Origin: Candidatus Cloacimonadota bacterium
GTDB taxonomy: Bacteria; Cloacimonadota; Cloacimonadia; Cloacimonadales; TCS61
NCBI GenBank assembly: GCA_003647825.1
Contig: QMNP01000134.1
Location: forward strand, 1-5,340
Length of the DNA: 5,340 nt
Reading direction: 5' to 3'
Shown: piece by piece, positions 4,965-5,340 of the stretch
Position numbering within the stretch: position 1 is the first letter of the stretch
Layout of the letters: the number at the start of each line of letters is the position of its first letter
Made by a program: the position numbers and the translations under genes
The notes under the pieces: generated by a model
What the model saw: only the letters and a program-made list of their open reading frames with translations
What the model was told of the DNA's origin: nothing
Databases searched by the model: none

Positions 4965-5340
4965 ATGAAAAAAAATATTCTTGTTGTATTTATTGCCTTT
5001 GCTCTTGTTTCAATTTTTAGTGTTTTTAGTTTAGTAAGAAATAGCGGTATTAATTCTTTTAATGGAATCGAATGTAATGCTCAAGGTGATATTATGCCTG
5101 AACCTTATAATCAATTATCTGATGTTGCATTAAACTCAACTATATGCAGTGCTCAGGGTGACATTAAACCCACTCCCTGGGTTGTTGAAGATGACGAAGA
5201 AGAAGATGAAAGTATAATTGCCAGTGCTCAAGGCGACATCAAACCTACTCCCTGGATTGTAGAAGATGACGAAGAAGAAGATGAAGGTCTCGTTGCCAGT
5301 GCTCAAGGCGACATCAAGCCTACTCCCTGGGTAGTTGAAG
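4965..5340 (+). CDS. Repeat-containing AQGD peptide, paralogue of the preceding gene, C-terminus off the window
   Basis: 125 residues are visible, open to the right edge, so the full length is unknown. ATG at 4965 follows AGGAGG (4954-4959) at 5 bases. The start MKKN leads to a hydrophobic segment (about 5-23) and Arg25, again a signal peptide or anchor. ECNAQGDIMPEPY (36-48) matches the first gene, then CSAQGDIKPTPW (61-72). Two further copies of SAQGDIKPTPW begin at residues 87 and 112, a 25-residue period. Linkers are strongly acidic (DDEEEDE) followed by a short hydrophobic turn (SIIA or GLVA). Only C37 and C61 are cysteines, so later copies have Ala-Ser instead. The layout, identical short cores in acidic spacers behind an export signal, resembles multi-copy peptide precursors; an acidic repeat surface protein is the main alternative. 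Co-transcribed with the first gene by spacing. Confidence 0.85.
   Translation, partial: MKKNILVVFIAFALVSIFSVFSLVRNSGINSFNGIECNAQGDIMPEPYNQLSDVALNSTICSAQGDIKPTPWVVEDDEEEDESIIASAQGDIKPTPWIVEDDEEEDEGLVASAQGDIKPTPWVVE
5076..5340 (+). repeat. In-frame 75-bp tandem repeat array
   Basis: Units begin at 5148, 5223 and 5298 (exact 75-bp period, the last cut by the window edge); a diverged 72-bp unit begins at 5076. Each codes for AQGD-I-x-P-x-P plus an aromatic residue, then a linker. The first two full units differ at 10 of 75 bases. In the 33-base core of the three close copies five positions vary and all changes are synonymous; the stretch encoding EDDEEEDE is base-identical in both complete copies. 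This is coding repetition, not an intergenic repeat. Confidence 0.93.

Noticed and set aside
5076..5340. CRISPR array or non-coding satellite
   Set aside because: The period is 75 bp, repeats are in frame, differences in the core are synonymous and no variable spacers are present; it is a coding repeat.

Overview
The window is AT-rich and bacterial. It holds two divergent blocks separated by a gene-poor region of about 480 bases. The left block is a standard minus-strand translation operon, infC (IF3), rpmI (L35), rplT (L20), pheS and pheT, with short intergenic gaps; pheT runs off the left edge. The right block is on the plus strand and holds two small tandem paralogous genes for hydrophobic-headed peptides built around a repeated AQGD...P motif. 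The second runs off the right edge inside an in-frame 75-bp tandem repeat.

Organism: strong Shine-Dalgarno sequences (AGGAGG-like) precede several genes and base composition is low-GC. PheS carries a double CxxC insert that I recall from Firmicutes-like and other deep lineages. The infC-rpmI-rplT-pheS-pheT order is widespread. I cannot fix the phylum from this sequence; an uncultured low-GC lineage (for example of Cloacimonadota type) is a guess only. No thrS lies directly upstream of infC, where many bacteria have it.

Left block, read right to left on the minus strand: infC (4208-3615), rpmI (3592-3398), rplT (3374-3018), pheS (2992-1973), pheT (1927 to beyond 1). IF3, two large-subunit ribosomal proteins and both subunits of phenylalanyl-tRNA synthetase are thus co-expressed. 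infC and pheS both appear to start at TTG. The infC leader contains a convincing intrinsic terminator (4261-4290), and an upstream segment can pair with 10 bases at the 5' end of that hairpin. This looks like a transcription attenuator, possibly L20-controlled as in Bacillus.

Middle (4209-4684): the infC leader with hairpins and a possible 30-codon leader ORF, weak promoter candidates in both directions, a 25-bp imperfect dyad, and two tiny ORFs with ribosome-binding sites leading into the plus-strand genes.

Right block: 4697-4951 encodes an 84-residue peptide with a membrane or signal segment and two AQGD repeats. After 13 bases, 4965 onward encodes a paralogue with one divergent and at least three close repeats, SAQGDIKPTPW, separated by acidic linkers. 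Every base difference among the three close 33-nt cores is synonymous, so the peptide appears to be under selection. The repeated Lys-x-x-x-Trp spacing and multi-copy layout make a secreted or post-translationally modified multi-core peptide a reasonable hypothesis. No processing enzyme is visible in the window. This is the most novel part of the sequence.
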